Assembly: GCA_014859375.1 (NCBI GenBank)
Contig: JACUUH010000004.1
Location: 1 to 64,000, forward strand
Direction: 5' to 3'
Source of the DNA: Gammaproteobacteria bacterium
Lineage (GTDB): Bacteria; Pseudomonadota; Gammaproteobacteria; Nitrosococcales; Methylophagaceae
Length of the DNA: 64,000 nucleotides
Part shown: one piece after another, positions 56,335 through 64,000 of the stretch
How the letters are laid out: each line of letters opens with the position of its first letter
Position numbering within the stretch: position 1 is the first letter of the stretch
Notes under the pieces: model-generated
Told to the model about the DNA's origin: nothing
The model's input: only the letters and a program-made list of their open reading frames with translations
Databases searched by the model: none
Made by a program: the position numbers and the translations under genes

Positions 56335-58443
56335 TCACGCTTTTTTAACCCAAAGTGTGACATCTGACAGCGTATGCTGGAATTTGCGGCTGGTTTCTCG
56401 GATCACAAAGGGTACTTGTTGCGGTGGCGCCATTAACTCAAAGTGCTTGCCAAGTATCGTTTTAAGCCCATCTAATGTAGTCACATTTTCGCCATCTTGT
56501 TTAAAACCACCAATCCAATGTTGTTTTTTAGTATGCTCTTCCAGCCATGTATACGGCGATGTAAGCATTAATATGCCACCGTCATTTAGACGTTGATGTA
56601 TTGATTCTAAAAACAAACGTGGCTCGTAGAGTCGATCAATTAAATTAGCCGCTAAAATCAAATCATAGCCTGTGTAAATCGATTTTAAATTACAGGCATC
56701 ACCTTGCAGGAACGTCACTTTATCTTTGACATCATCCAAACCAAGCTGATCTAAATGGCGTTCACGATACAAACGTAAATCACCTTCATCCGCTATGCTA
56801 TAACGTACAACACCTTGCTGGGCTAATTGCACACCCAGATTAATCAGTCTTGCCGAGAAATCAATGCCGGTTACCTGATCAAACTGTTTGGCCAGTTCAA
56901 AACTGGCTCGCCCGACAGCACAGCCTAAATCTAAGGCTTTATGGGCAGGTTTATCTGCCATCGCTTTAATGGCGATGTCTGCCAATGTTTTGGGGAAATT
57001 AGCCACGCCATAATAACTATCGCCATAATGGAATTCAGCATATTCAGATAACATTTTATCGTCTTCGTACTGTGACATCGTTTGCTCCGGTAATGGTTGT
57101 GCAACAACATAACGAAAACCGGCATGTTGGAAAAAATGTTGGCGAAACGCATAACGTGATGAACGGCGTGTTTCATTGCCACACGATACCCATGAACCAC
57201 CCTTAAACAGGTTGTGGCGACCGTCATAGGTTGGCATTGTAAAATCATCATAGAATGGATGCACTTTAAAGCCATCAAATGGATAAATGGGCGTTTCTGT
57301 CCATTGCCAGACATTACCGATCACATCATTAAGATCACCATGTGAAAATAATGTGACGGGGCACGATGATGCAAAATGATCTAAATGCAGATTAGCGTTA
57401 GCAGGCTTACTATCAAGTTCAGTTATGCCAGCATAATCATACATACGATACCATTCGTCTTCAGAAGGCAATCGCACTACAAGTCCTGTTTTCTGAGCTT
57501 TCCAATTACAAAATGCTTTGGCTTCATGGTAATTGACCTCAACCGGCCAATCCCATGGCATAGACACAAGCTCTGTCATCAAACGACATTGCCAACCTTG
57601 TGCTGATTGTACCCAAAATGTCGGATGCTCGGCCTTAGTAAAATTGCGCCATTTCAAGCCTTGTTCTAACCAAAAACCGTCTTCTTGATAACCGCCATCT
57701 TCAACAAAAGCCAGAAACTCATGATTGCTAACCAGAAATTTACTGGCTTGAAAGGCATTAACATCTGACTGATGCTGACCATATTCATTGTCCCAGCCAT
57801 AAATATCATCATCATAAGCTTTACCTAAGGTGACATTTCCAGCTGGAACATCAACTAGGATATTAGTCGGAACCTGTTGTGTAATCTGACATGGCTGCCA
57901 ATCAGAATGCGATTGCAACCAATCAAGATTTTGCTGACGAATTAATACTGACGAGGTTTCAATGTGAATTTGTTCATGCTCAATTCCCATCAAGATTGTC
58001 CACCATGGGTTATCCCAATCGATAGGTAAAGTCAGTGGAGCTGTAGCAATAATCTCATTAATGAGAGCACGTACTTGTTGGCGGTAGTCTTTTACCGCTC
58101 CAATTGATGGCCACTCATAGTTGGCTTCATTGAGGTCATCCCAACTCATCTCATCGACACCGATAGCAAATATGGACTCAAATTTAGGGTTAATACGTTG
58201 TTCAATTAAACCCGCTAAAATCAGTTTATTAACAAAAAAAGTGGCGGTATGGCCATAATAAAAAATCAATGGATGGCGTAATGGAATTGGTGGCTGATAG
58301 AAAGCTCGGGGATCGTTTAGTGTTTCAAATAACGATTCATATCGATCAGATGTTGCATTGTAGTAAGTTGCTATTTCTTGACGTTTCGCTTCGATATCGC
58401 TGCCTGATAACAAAGGCGTTCTCACATACTGAGCGGCTGACAT
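56335..58443 (-). CDS. ovoA: 5-histidylcysteine sulfoxide synthase with fused methyltransferase
   Basis: OvoA joins cysteine to histidine oxidatively and, through its second domain, methylates the product on the ring to make ovothiol. The 702 residues comprise an N-terminal DinB-like region with the iron motif HEQIHIE (His156, His160, Glu162), a formylglycine-generating (FGE) sulfatase-like domain (VPAGNVTLGKAYDDD to GGSWVSCGNETRRSSRYAFR), and a C-terminal SAM methyltransferase (KALDLGCAVGRASFELAKQF). The sulfoxide and methyl steps being in one protein matches the family. The PLP lyase OvoB lies just downstream. Confidence 0.92.
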   Translation of the reverse strand: MSAAQYVRTPLLSGSDIEAKRQEIATYYNATSDRYESLFETLNDPRAFYQPPIPLRHPLIFYYGHTATFFVNKLILAGLIEQRINPKFESIFAIGVDEMSWDDLNEANYEWPSIGAVKDYRQQVRALINEIIATAPLTLPIDWDNPWWTILMGIEHEQIHIETSSVLIRQQNLDWLQSHSDWQPCQITQQVPTNILVDVPAGNVTLGKAYDDDIYGWDNEYGQHQSDVNAFQASKFLVSNHEFLAFVEDGGYQEDGFWLEQGLKWRNFTKAEHPTFWVQSAQGWQCRLMTELVSMPWDWPVEVNYHEAKAFCNWKAQKTGLVVRLPSEDEWYRMYDYAGITELDSKPANANLHLDHFASSCPVTLFSHGDLNDVIGNVWQWTETPIYPFDGFKVHPFYDDFTMPTYDGRHNLFKGGSWVSCGNETRRSSRYAFRQHFFQHAGFRYVVAQPLPEQTMSQYEDDKMLSEYAEFHYGDSYYGVANFPKTLADIAIKAMADKPAHKALDLGCAVGRASFELAKQFDQVTGIDFSARLINLGVQLAQQGVVRYSIADEGDLRLYRERHLDQLGLDDVKDKVTFLQGDACNLKSIYTGYDLILAANLIDRLYEPRLFLESIHQRLNDGGILMLTSPYTWLEEHTKKQHWIGGFKQDGENVTTLDGLKTILGKHFELMAPPQQVPFVIRETSRKFQHTLSDVTLWVKKA

Positions 58444-58517
58444 TTAAACTTCCTTTCTATTTCAAAAATTATAAGACTAGACTGCATAGCTGACGTTACA
58501 TTAAGCACCATGAGCAA

Positions 58518-59078
58518 TTAGTTTACTTGTCTGGCTAGCCATGCCGTTTTGGCGGATAACTCAACCGAACAACTCCACTTATAAGCAAGGTTAATTGTTG
58601 CTGCACTAGCATAGACACCATGACCACGAACCACAGCCACTTTATGCGCTTTAAGTGACTCACTCACCGCTACGGGTGCCAGTTCAACATAACGTTCAAA
58701 TGGAATTGAAATCACCGGCACATTGGGAAAGTAATATTGCCCTTCAAAATCGATTGGAACAAAGTCCTTGCCATTTAGTGTTAATGCCACTGTGTATGGA
58801 CCATGGCTATGAAATACTGCCCGTGCGTGAGGATTGCGCTGATAGATTTGGATATGCAATGCTGCATCCAATGATGCCCCAGTTTCAACCAGACCATCAC
58901 TATGACAGCAAACCAAATCATCGGCATGTAAGGTATCAGCACAACATCCGGTTGGTGTAACCCAGATTTCATCATGCCAACGAAATGAGGCATTACCACT
59001 ATGGGAGTCATTACAACCATATTGGCGTAACCACATATAATGTTGCACCAAGTCACGTTTTAATTGTTCACGACTCAT
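58518..59078 (-). CDS. Class II aldolase/adducin family protein
   Basis: The 186-residue protein has the Class II aldolase fold: WLRQYGCNDSHSGNASFRWHDEIWVTPTG, the zinc-binding HSHGP motif (AVFHSHGPYTVAL) and VVRGHGVYASA for the third histidine. Family members include L-fuculose-phosphate aldolase and methylthioribulose-phosphate dehydratase; the substrate here cannot be told. It overlaps the TPR gene of the TonB cluster by 11 bases and lies 74 bp upstream of ovoA, so it may be cotranscribed with either. Confidence 0.85.
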   Translation of the reverse strand: MSREQLKRDLVQHYMWLRQYGCNDSHSGNASFRWHDEIWVTPTGCCADTLHADDLVCCHSDGLVETGASLDAALHIQIYQRNPHARAVFHSHGPYTVALTLNGKDFVPIDFEGQYYFPNVPVISIPFERYVELAPVAVSESLKAHKVAVVRGHGVYASAATINLAYKWSCSVELSAKTAWLARQVN

Positions 59079-60303
59079 TTTGAGCTATCTCTTGCAACTG
59101 CTGTTCAACATGACGCAACCATTGCCCAGCTTGGAAGCGTTCATTTTCATAAGCAACGGCTTGACTAAATAAAGACTTGGATTGAGTTAACTGGCCTAGA
59201 TGAAACTGGGTCATACCGAGCAATAACAGTGCAGCGCCTTTTTTGTCATTTTCAAGCTTTTCGACACTTTTAGCTAACGGTTCGCTGGCTTTTTGCCACT
59301 GTTCAAGTGCAAATAACACCCGACCATATTTCAAATAGGCTTCACCACTATCGTCCAATTGCGCTATTTTCTCTAATACCTCTGCTGCTTTTTCAGTTTC
59401 TTTTGCGGCCAGCCAGCTATCAGCTAGTCGATTCAGATTTTCACTATTAGTTTGAATAATGCCTTTATTAATTGCATCTGAAAGTAGTTGAGCTGATTTG
59501 AATGGTATAGCTAAATAACGATACATATCAGCCAAGCTAATCAGAGTTTTACTATCGCCTAGTTCCAAACGCTGTGCTAATGATTTAACCGCTAATGCAC
59601 TAAATTCTTTGCTTTGTTGTAAATACAAAGCCGTTAATTGCTGCCAATAATTTTGTTGGTATGGATAGCGAGTAATTAAGGTTTCCAATACCGTAATAGC
59701 GGCTTTATATTGCTTTAGCTCTAAGTGGGCCGATAATAAAAGCTGAAACCACGCCTCTTTGGCAGAAGGATCATGTTTAATCGCAGTTGTTATATGCGTT
59801 ATCGTATTTTTATAATTTTTAATTCTATAGTTGGCACTGGCCAGTAAAACATAGGCACTATTCGGTGGTTTTTTCTCAGCTTTTAACCACTGTTCTAATA
59901 AAGCAATGCCTGCTTTATAGTCTTCATTAGCCAATACTATCTGTGCCAAATTATAACGCAGATCATGACTGACTTTTTCTGGCAAGGCATTACTCGCCAG
60001 TGCTTTTTTGAATGCAATCGCTGCTTTGTTATAGTCTTGTTTTGATGAGAATAAATAGCCTAAAGTTTGTTCAACAACTGCACGGTCATAACTATCCTCA
60101 GCTGTTTGTTTGATCAATGCATTTAATTTGGTCTCTGCATCCGCATAGTTTTCTGCCGCCATCAATTGTTGAGCCACACTGAGTGCTTTATAGGTTTTTT
60201 CACTCAATAAGTACTGCTTGTCCTCATCATTTTTTGCCATAGCAGTCATCGACGATAAGGTCAAAACTATAAGGAACAATACTAATCGACTCATATTCAC
60301 CAT
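59068..60303 (-). CDS. TPR protein of the TonB energiser cluster
   Basis: The 411-residue protein has a signal peptide (MSRLVLFLIVLTLSSMTAMA) and multiple tetratricopeptide repeats (for example AENYADAETKLNALI, DYNKAAIAFKKALASNAL, GDSGEAYLKYGRVLF-like segments). Such a TPR protein follows tonB in Vibrio TonB2-type clusters and is thought to support transporter function. The track start overlaps tonB by 23 bases; the ATG at 60303 begins 2 bases past its stop and is preferred, though 60294 is possible. Confidence 0.86.
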   Translation of the reverse strand: MVNMSRLVLFLIVLTLSSMTAMAKNDEDKQYLLSEKTYKALSVAQQLMAAENYADAETKLNALIKQTAEDSYDRAVVEQTLGYLFSSKQDYNKAAIAFKKALASNALPEKVSHDLRYNLAQIVLANEDYKAGIALLEQWLKAEKKPPNSAYVLLASANYRIKNYKNTITHITTAIKHDPSAKEAWFQLLLSAHLELKQYKAAITVLETLITRYPYQQNYWQQLTALYLQQSKEFSALAVKSLAQRLELGDSKTLISLADMYRYLAIPFKSAQLLSDAINKGIIQTNSENLNRLADSWLAAKETEKAAEVLEKIAQLDDSGEAYLKYGRVLFALEQWQKASEPLAKSVEKLENDKKGAALLLLGMTQFHLGQLTQSKSLFSQAVAYENERFQAGQWLRHVEQQLQEIAQNES

Positions 60304-60304
60304 G

Positions 60305-60964
60305 TTACTTTGATAATGTGAACACAATTTCTTGTGTTGCTTGGCGTTCTACAGGCTGACCATCAACGACCTGTGGTTTAAATTTCCATTTCAAAATCGC
60401 AGTTAATGCCGATTGATCAAATATATTTTCGGGTGTTGCTTTAACCACAACCGGATCACGGACCTGTCCATCTTTTGTAATCGTAAATGATACCGTTACC
60501 ACACCTTCAATCCCTCTACGCTGAGCGACACGAGGATATTTCGGTGGCATACGAACCAGCGGTATAACTTCATCATTCATAGCAGGCATCGCTGTCGGTG
60601 CTGGTGGTGCTGGCGTTGTTACCGGTGCAGCTGAAAAATCACCAATATAAGGGCCACCAGCAATATTAAGTGGCACATCGATACGAGGCATATCCAATTT
60701 CGGCGCTGGCGTATTCGGTTTATTCGCCTGGGGCGCAGGTGCTTTAGGTGGTGGTGGTGGCTTTTTAGGTGGTGGCGGTTTTTTCGGTAATTCGCGTTTT
60801 TTAGTTTCGGGTGTTGTTTCACGTTTTAAGCGAACAAAATCCAATAAGCGAATATCTTCAGTCAGATGCCGTTCAATGCTATTTGATGATGTCATGTGTT
60901 GCATCAATGCAAACAAGCCAAAATTGATCAGCAACGCAATAATGAGACCGATAGTTAAACGCAT
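60305..60964 (-). CDS. tonB: Energy transducer TonB
   Basis: TonB carries energy from the ExbB/ExbD motor to outer-membrane receptors. The 219-residue protein has an N-terminal helix (LTIGLIIALLINFGLFALM), a proline/lysine-rich periplasmic spacer (KKRELPKKPPPPKKPPPPP, residues about 55-80) and a C-terminal TonB domain (IPLVRMPPKYPRVAQRRGIEGVVTVSFTI, then WKFKPQVVDGQPVERQATQEIVF). It is the fifth gene of the cluster DUF3450, ExbB (TtpC-like), ExbB, ExbD, TonB, TPR. Confidence 0.93.
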   Translation of the reverse strand: MRLTIGLIIALLINFGLFALMQHMTSSNSIERHLTEDIRLLDFVRLKRETTPETKKRELPKKPPPPKKPPPPPKAPAPQANKPNTPAPKLDMPRIDVPLNIAGGPYIGDFSAAPVTTPAPPAPTAMPAMNDEVIPLVRMPPKYPRVAQRRGIEGVVTVSFTITKDGQVRDPVVVKATPENIFDQSALTAILKWKFKPQVVDGQPVERQATQEIVFTLSK

Positions 60965-60976
60965 TAATGTTGTTCC

Positions 60977-61384
60977 TTAATCGCGTTCAGCTGCGATCGA
61001 AACATTAGCAACTCCAGCAAGACGCGCTTGATCCATCACTTCAATTAACAAGCCGGTTTTAGCCTCTTTATCAGCTAATATAATGACAGATCCTTCAGGG
61101 TTTTCAGCATGCATACGTTCAACATTAGCCCGAACAGCACGTTGATCTATCTGACGACCATCCATCCATACTTCACCATTGGGCTTAATTGCAATCAGGA
61201 TATTAGCTAACTCTTTTTGTACGGCAGTTTTGGCTGAGGGGCGACTGATATCAACCCCGGTTTCTTTAACAAATGAGGTAGTCACAATAAAAAATATCAA
61301 TAATATAAATACCATATCGATCAATGGCGTCATATTAACTTCGGCTATAGCACCACTTTGGCGGCGTGAGTGACGATGTCTCAT
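60977..61384 (-). CDS. exbD: Biopolymer transport protein ExbD
   Basis: The 135-residue protein has one membrane helix with the proton-path aspartate (NMTPLIDMVFILLIFFIVTTSF) and a periplasmic domain. With ExbB it forms the proton-driven motor that energises TonB. It lies 12 bp before tonB. Confidence 0.94.
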   Translation of the reverse strand: MRHRHSRRQSGAIAEVNMTPLIDMVFILLIFFIVTTSFVKETGVDISRPSAKTAVQKELANILIAIKPNGEVWMDGRQIDQRAVRANVERMHAENPEGSVIILADKEAKTGLLIEVMDQARLAGVANVSIAAERD

Positions 61385-61400
61385 AATCTATGCTCTACCT

Positions 61401-61937
61401 TTAATCTCGACGTAAGGCACCGGCGACATTATCAACCGTACGTGCCACACGCTGTTCTAATTGAGTACTAAAATACATGCCTGACAATGCTGCCAATAAG
61501 CCACCCATCGTAGTAATTAATGCGACCGAAATACCGCCCGCCATGCCTCGTGCATTACCTGTACCAAACACAGTTAACACATCAAAGGTTTCAATCATGC
61601 CCGCGACTGTGCCTAACAAACCCAGCATAGGCAAGGCAACAATCAAAGTACGAATCGACATCAAATAGCGTTTTAGTTCTATCGCATTTTCAGCAATCAT
61701 GCCTTGACGAATTTGTTGTGCATACCAGCTAATGCGATCAGAACGTGCATACCATTCGTCTATATATTTTTTTAGCTGTTTGGGGTGAATAACATAAACA
61801 AACACATAACGTTCGACGATGAGCGTCCACATCACTATTGAGGTCAATAAAATGACCCACAATATCACTCCGCCACTTTCTAGTAGCAGTTGAATATCAA
61901 ATAAACTAGTTGCCAGTGTTTCCATACTGCTCTGCAT
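61401..61937 (-). CDS. exbB: MotA/TolQ/ExbB proton channel family protein (ExbB)
   Basis: The 178-residue protein is ExbB-like: LLESGGVILWVILLTSIVMW as first helix, and LPMLGLLGTVAGMIETF with GMAGGISVALITTMGGLLAAL for the channel helices. It is short, as ExbB2 proteins are. Its start overlaps the TtpC-like gene by 32 bases (or 20 if the ATG at 61925 is used). Confidence 0.93.
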   Translation of the reverse strand: MQSSMETLATSLFDIQLLLESGGVILWVILLTSIVMWTLIVERYVFVYVIHPKQLKKYIDEWYARSDRISWYAQQIRQGMIAENAIELKRYLMSIRTLIVALPMLGLLGTVAGMIETFDVLTVFGTGNARGMAGGISVALITTMGGLLAALSGMYFSTQLEQRVARTVDNVAGALRRD

Positions 61938-63264
61938 TTCGTGCGACTAAGGACGCACTTTCTTCATCTAAAATTTGTACCAAACGATTACTTTTGCTTG
62001 ATAGCGCACTGTGCATTAACAAAATGGGAATAGCTACTGCTAGCCCTAACTCAGTCGTGACCAATGCTTGAGAAATACCACCTGACATCAGTTTTGGATC
62101 GCCCGTACCAAATAAGGTGATTGACTGAAATGTTTCAATCATGCCCGACACCGTACCTAATAATCCCAGCATCGGTGCAATTGCAGCCAAAATAGCCAAA
62201 GTGACCAAACCTCGTTCAATTTTAGGAATTTCTCGCAAGATTGCTTCATCTAATTTCAACTGCAAGGTTTCAAAGTCATGAGCAAGACTATCGTTATAAA
62301 CAGCCAAAATACGACCCAGTGGGTTTGAAAGACTCGCCTGTTTTTGTTTTTGTTGCCTAGCAACACCACGACCAACCAGAAACAATGTTAAAAAACGTTG
62401 GATCGCGACTAATAAACCAATTGCTCCTAAGCCTACGATAATAAAGCCGATCCAGCCTCCTTGTTCGATACGTTCTTTCAGATTAGGTGCTTGCACTAAC
62501 AGCGCCATAATCGCACCACGGGTCGGGTCAACCACTGCAGCTTGCAAGGTTCCATCTGTCGTTTTTTCAAAATCGGAAATGACATGTCGCAAACGATCCA
62601 CTGGTTGACGACCAAGTTCAACCAAATTTCCTGTTTCTGATAAATAGCGTAAAAATTTGCCTTCACTAAATGCCGAGAACACGCCAATACGTGTTACTTC
62701 GCGATCTTCGACTTTTCCTTCTGCCGTAATCACAGGCGATTGAAAACGCGTTACTTTGGCTGATTCCGTCATCTCTTCCTGTAACAATAACCAAAATTCG
62801 CGTAATTCTGAAATTGTAGGTTGTTGTTTGCGTTCAGCAAGCGATTTTAAAAAACTGGCTCTATGTGGTTTTTGAACAGAAATCATTGAGCTTTCTAACA
62901 CACCACGACTGTCATTAGCCATTTGTCTAACTGTGCCAAATAACTCGCCTAAGGAGCCTGATTTTTCTTGTAATAATGCTTCACGATTTGCCAGGGCTTT
63001 TTCCTGATCTTGAAAGGCCAGATTAAGCAGGGCGGTTTGCTGTTCTTCAAATGCTAATTGCGCTTTTGCTTGCGCTAACAAGCGAGCTTGATCATCTCGC
63101 GCTGTTACAAATTCTGCTTCACGTAATTTATTTTGTTGTTGTTCCAATACTCGTTCACGTTTTACTTGCTCAAGCAAGGCATCAAGATCACCGGGTTTGT
63201 CAGCGGCATAACTTAGTGAGCACGCAAAAATAAACAGTATTATAACTGAACTTAGTTGTTTCAT
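61906..63264 (-). CDS. TtpC-like MotA/TolQ/ExbB protein with coiled-coil periplasmic extension
   Basis: The 452-residue protein has a signal sequence, a long charged helical region (about residues 30-110), a middle domain, then an ExbB-type channel domain (GWIGFIIVGLGAIGLLVAI, PMLGLLGTVSGMIETF, GGISQALVTTELGLAVAIPILL). It corresponds to TtpC, the large extra ExbB-like protein of TonB2 systems. Its start overlaps the DUF3450 stop (ATGA). Confidence 0.91.
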   Translation of the reverse strand: MKQLSSVIILFIFACSLSYAADKPGDLDALLEQVKRERVLEQQQNKLREAEFVTARDDQARLLAQAKAQLAFEEQQTALLNLAFQDQEKALANREALLQEKSGSLGELFGTVRQMANDSRGVLESSMISVQKPHRASFLKSLAERKQQPTISELREFWLLLQEEMTESAKVTRFQSPVITAEGKVEDREVTRIGVFSAFSEGKFLRYLSETGNLVELGRQPVDRLRHVISDFEKTTDGTLQAAVVDPTRGAIMALLVQAPNLKERIEQGGWIGFIIVGLGAIGLLVAIQRFLTLFLVGRGVARQQKQKQASLSNPLGRILAVYNDSLAHDFETLQLKLDEAILREIPKIERGLVTLAILAAIAPMLGLLGTVSGMIETFQSITLFGTGDPKLMSGGISQALVTTELGLAVAIPILLMHSALSSKSNRLVQILDEESASLVARNAEQYGNTGN

Positions 63265-64000
63265 TGTGCAGCCTCCACCGTGTTAACGGGCAACACCAGT
63301 AAATCAGGAGGTAATTGTTTGCTTGCAACCTTCAAGGCTTGATCGACAGATTGTCGATATGAATTATCTAACTGTATCCATTGCTGAGATTTTTTGTCCC
63401 ACATGCCAACTTGTTGCCGGTCCAGGGTTAAATAATACAAACTGACGCGACCGATACGAATAAAATCAACGGTTCTCGTGTTATCTGTCATGGTCATTTC
63501 ACCTTGATAGGCTTCAATAGTACGACCATATTCTGTTTCAACTTGATAGGCCTCTAAAATGCGACGGTACTTTTCTGAAATGGTCACATCAGCTCGTTCC
63601 ATCAATGTTTGCAACTGAACAACGCGAGCATTACGCTCTTCCGGTAAAAATGGAATATCAAGCGCAACAAATTGCGCCATGACATCAATCATATTAAGCA
63701 TTAATGGCACAATCTCGCGTTGCGTACTTTCAATGTTACGCAATTGCAGATCGATTGAATCCAGTTCTTTTTTTTGCGAGACCACTAATTTATCAAGCTG
63801 ATCGTTATAGGCATGAAGACTATCTGTTTGCCGTAAAACATCACGGTATTCAGCCAACATTTGTTGGGTTTCATCTGAAAGCGTATCAACTTGTTGTTGC
63901 GACTTTTGTGCTGCTATATCTGTTTCAACCTGGGTCGAGATTGCTTGTTCAAGCGTATCGGCTGAGGACATAATTGGAAGCACGAGGATCAGCACAGCTC
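63261..64000 (-). CDS. DUF3450 family exported protein (N-terminus cut by window edge)
   Basis: The ORF runs to the right edge, so its first residues, including the start of a signal peptide, lie beyond. The visible part has the DUF3450 form: a long coiled coil (STQVETDIAAQKSQQQVDTLSDETQQMLAEY to RNIESTQREIVPLMLNMIDVM), then ALDIPFLPEERNARV and a C-terminal globular part with RVSLYYLTLDRQQVGMWDKKSQQW. DUF3450 proteins head TonB2/TtpC clusters; function is unproven. Confidence 0.88.
   Translation of the reverse strand, partial: AVLILVLPIMSSADTLEQAISTQVETDIAAQKSQQQVDTLSDETQQMLAEYRDVLRQTDSLHAYNDQLDKLVVSQKKELDSIDLQLRNIESTQREIVPLMLNMIDVMAQFVALDIPFLPEERNARVVQLQTLMERADVTISEKYRRILEAYQVETEYGRTIEAYQGEMTMTDNTRTVDFIRIGRVSLYYLTLDRQQVGMWDKKSQQWIQLDNSYRQSVDQALKVASKQLPPDLLVLPVNTVEAAQ

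Noticed and set aside
1-64000. tRNA, rRNA, CRISPR arrays, prophage or intact insertion sequences
   Set aside because: No cloverleaf-like runs, regularly spaced repeats, phage structural genes or transposase ORFs were recognised by eye; a covariance-model scan was not possible.

Overview
The window is a dense, AT-leaning gammaproteobacterial chromosome segment. Supporting clues are the surE-pcm-yqaA-nlpD block, a Tat-exported formate dehydrogenase with DUF3305/DUF3306 partners, a cydA-cydB-cydX-ybgE operon and a TonB2-type energiser cluster. No tRNA, rRNA, CRISPR array, prophage or full insertion sequence was seen. The gene content, three unrelated formate dehydrogenases above all, would fit a marine methylotroph or formate oxidiser such as Methylophaga; that assignment is inference.

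Layout. 1-5049: housekeeping genes (yicC partial on minus; rph, rdgB, hemW, a small exported protein and serC on plus). 5059-5323: a short inverted-repeat element resembling a MITE. 5323-9541 (minus): an alaC-like aminotransferase, hom, thrC and a membrane protein, i.e. threonine synthesis. 9637-10476: an HDOD protein. 10556-15987 (minus): surE, pcm, yqaA, nlpD, then prfB with its programmed frameshift, then lysS; rpoS, usually next to nlpD, is missing. 16095-19644 (minus): an MCE/Mla-type lipid transporter.

19740-55009 is the core of the window. It carries three formate dehydrogenases: a two-subunit NAD-linked enzyme (19740-24250), a membrane-bound Tat-exported respiratory enzyme with its maturation genes (28631-36672) and a soluble fdsGBA-fdhD-fdsD operon (48980-55009). 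Between them lie PEP synthase with its regulator, parC/parE, a PhnD-like lipoprotein with a GGDEF/EAL sensor broken by an in-frame stop, and a complete cytochrome bd operon. Together they suggest formate electrons going to NAD and to the quinone pool, with a high-affinity quinol oxidase as one possible outlet.

55018-58443 (minus) holds an ovothiol pair, ovoA and a PLP beta-lyase placed as ovoB, with a tiny ORF coupled between them. 58518-64000 (minus) holds a DUF3450-ExbB-ExbB-ExbD-TonB-TPR energiser cluster whose last gene overlaps a class II aldolase.

The ORF track often picks upstream starts, including TTG and GTG. Where a ribosome binding site, lipobox, Tat motif or family N-terminus argues for a later start, the later start is used and the reason given. 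Four things not in the track were read by eye: yicC, cydX, a 59-residue lipoprotein in the membrane formate dehydrogenase operon, and a 46-residue ORF between ovoA and ovoB.
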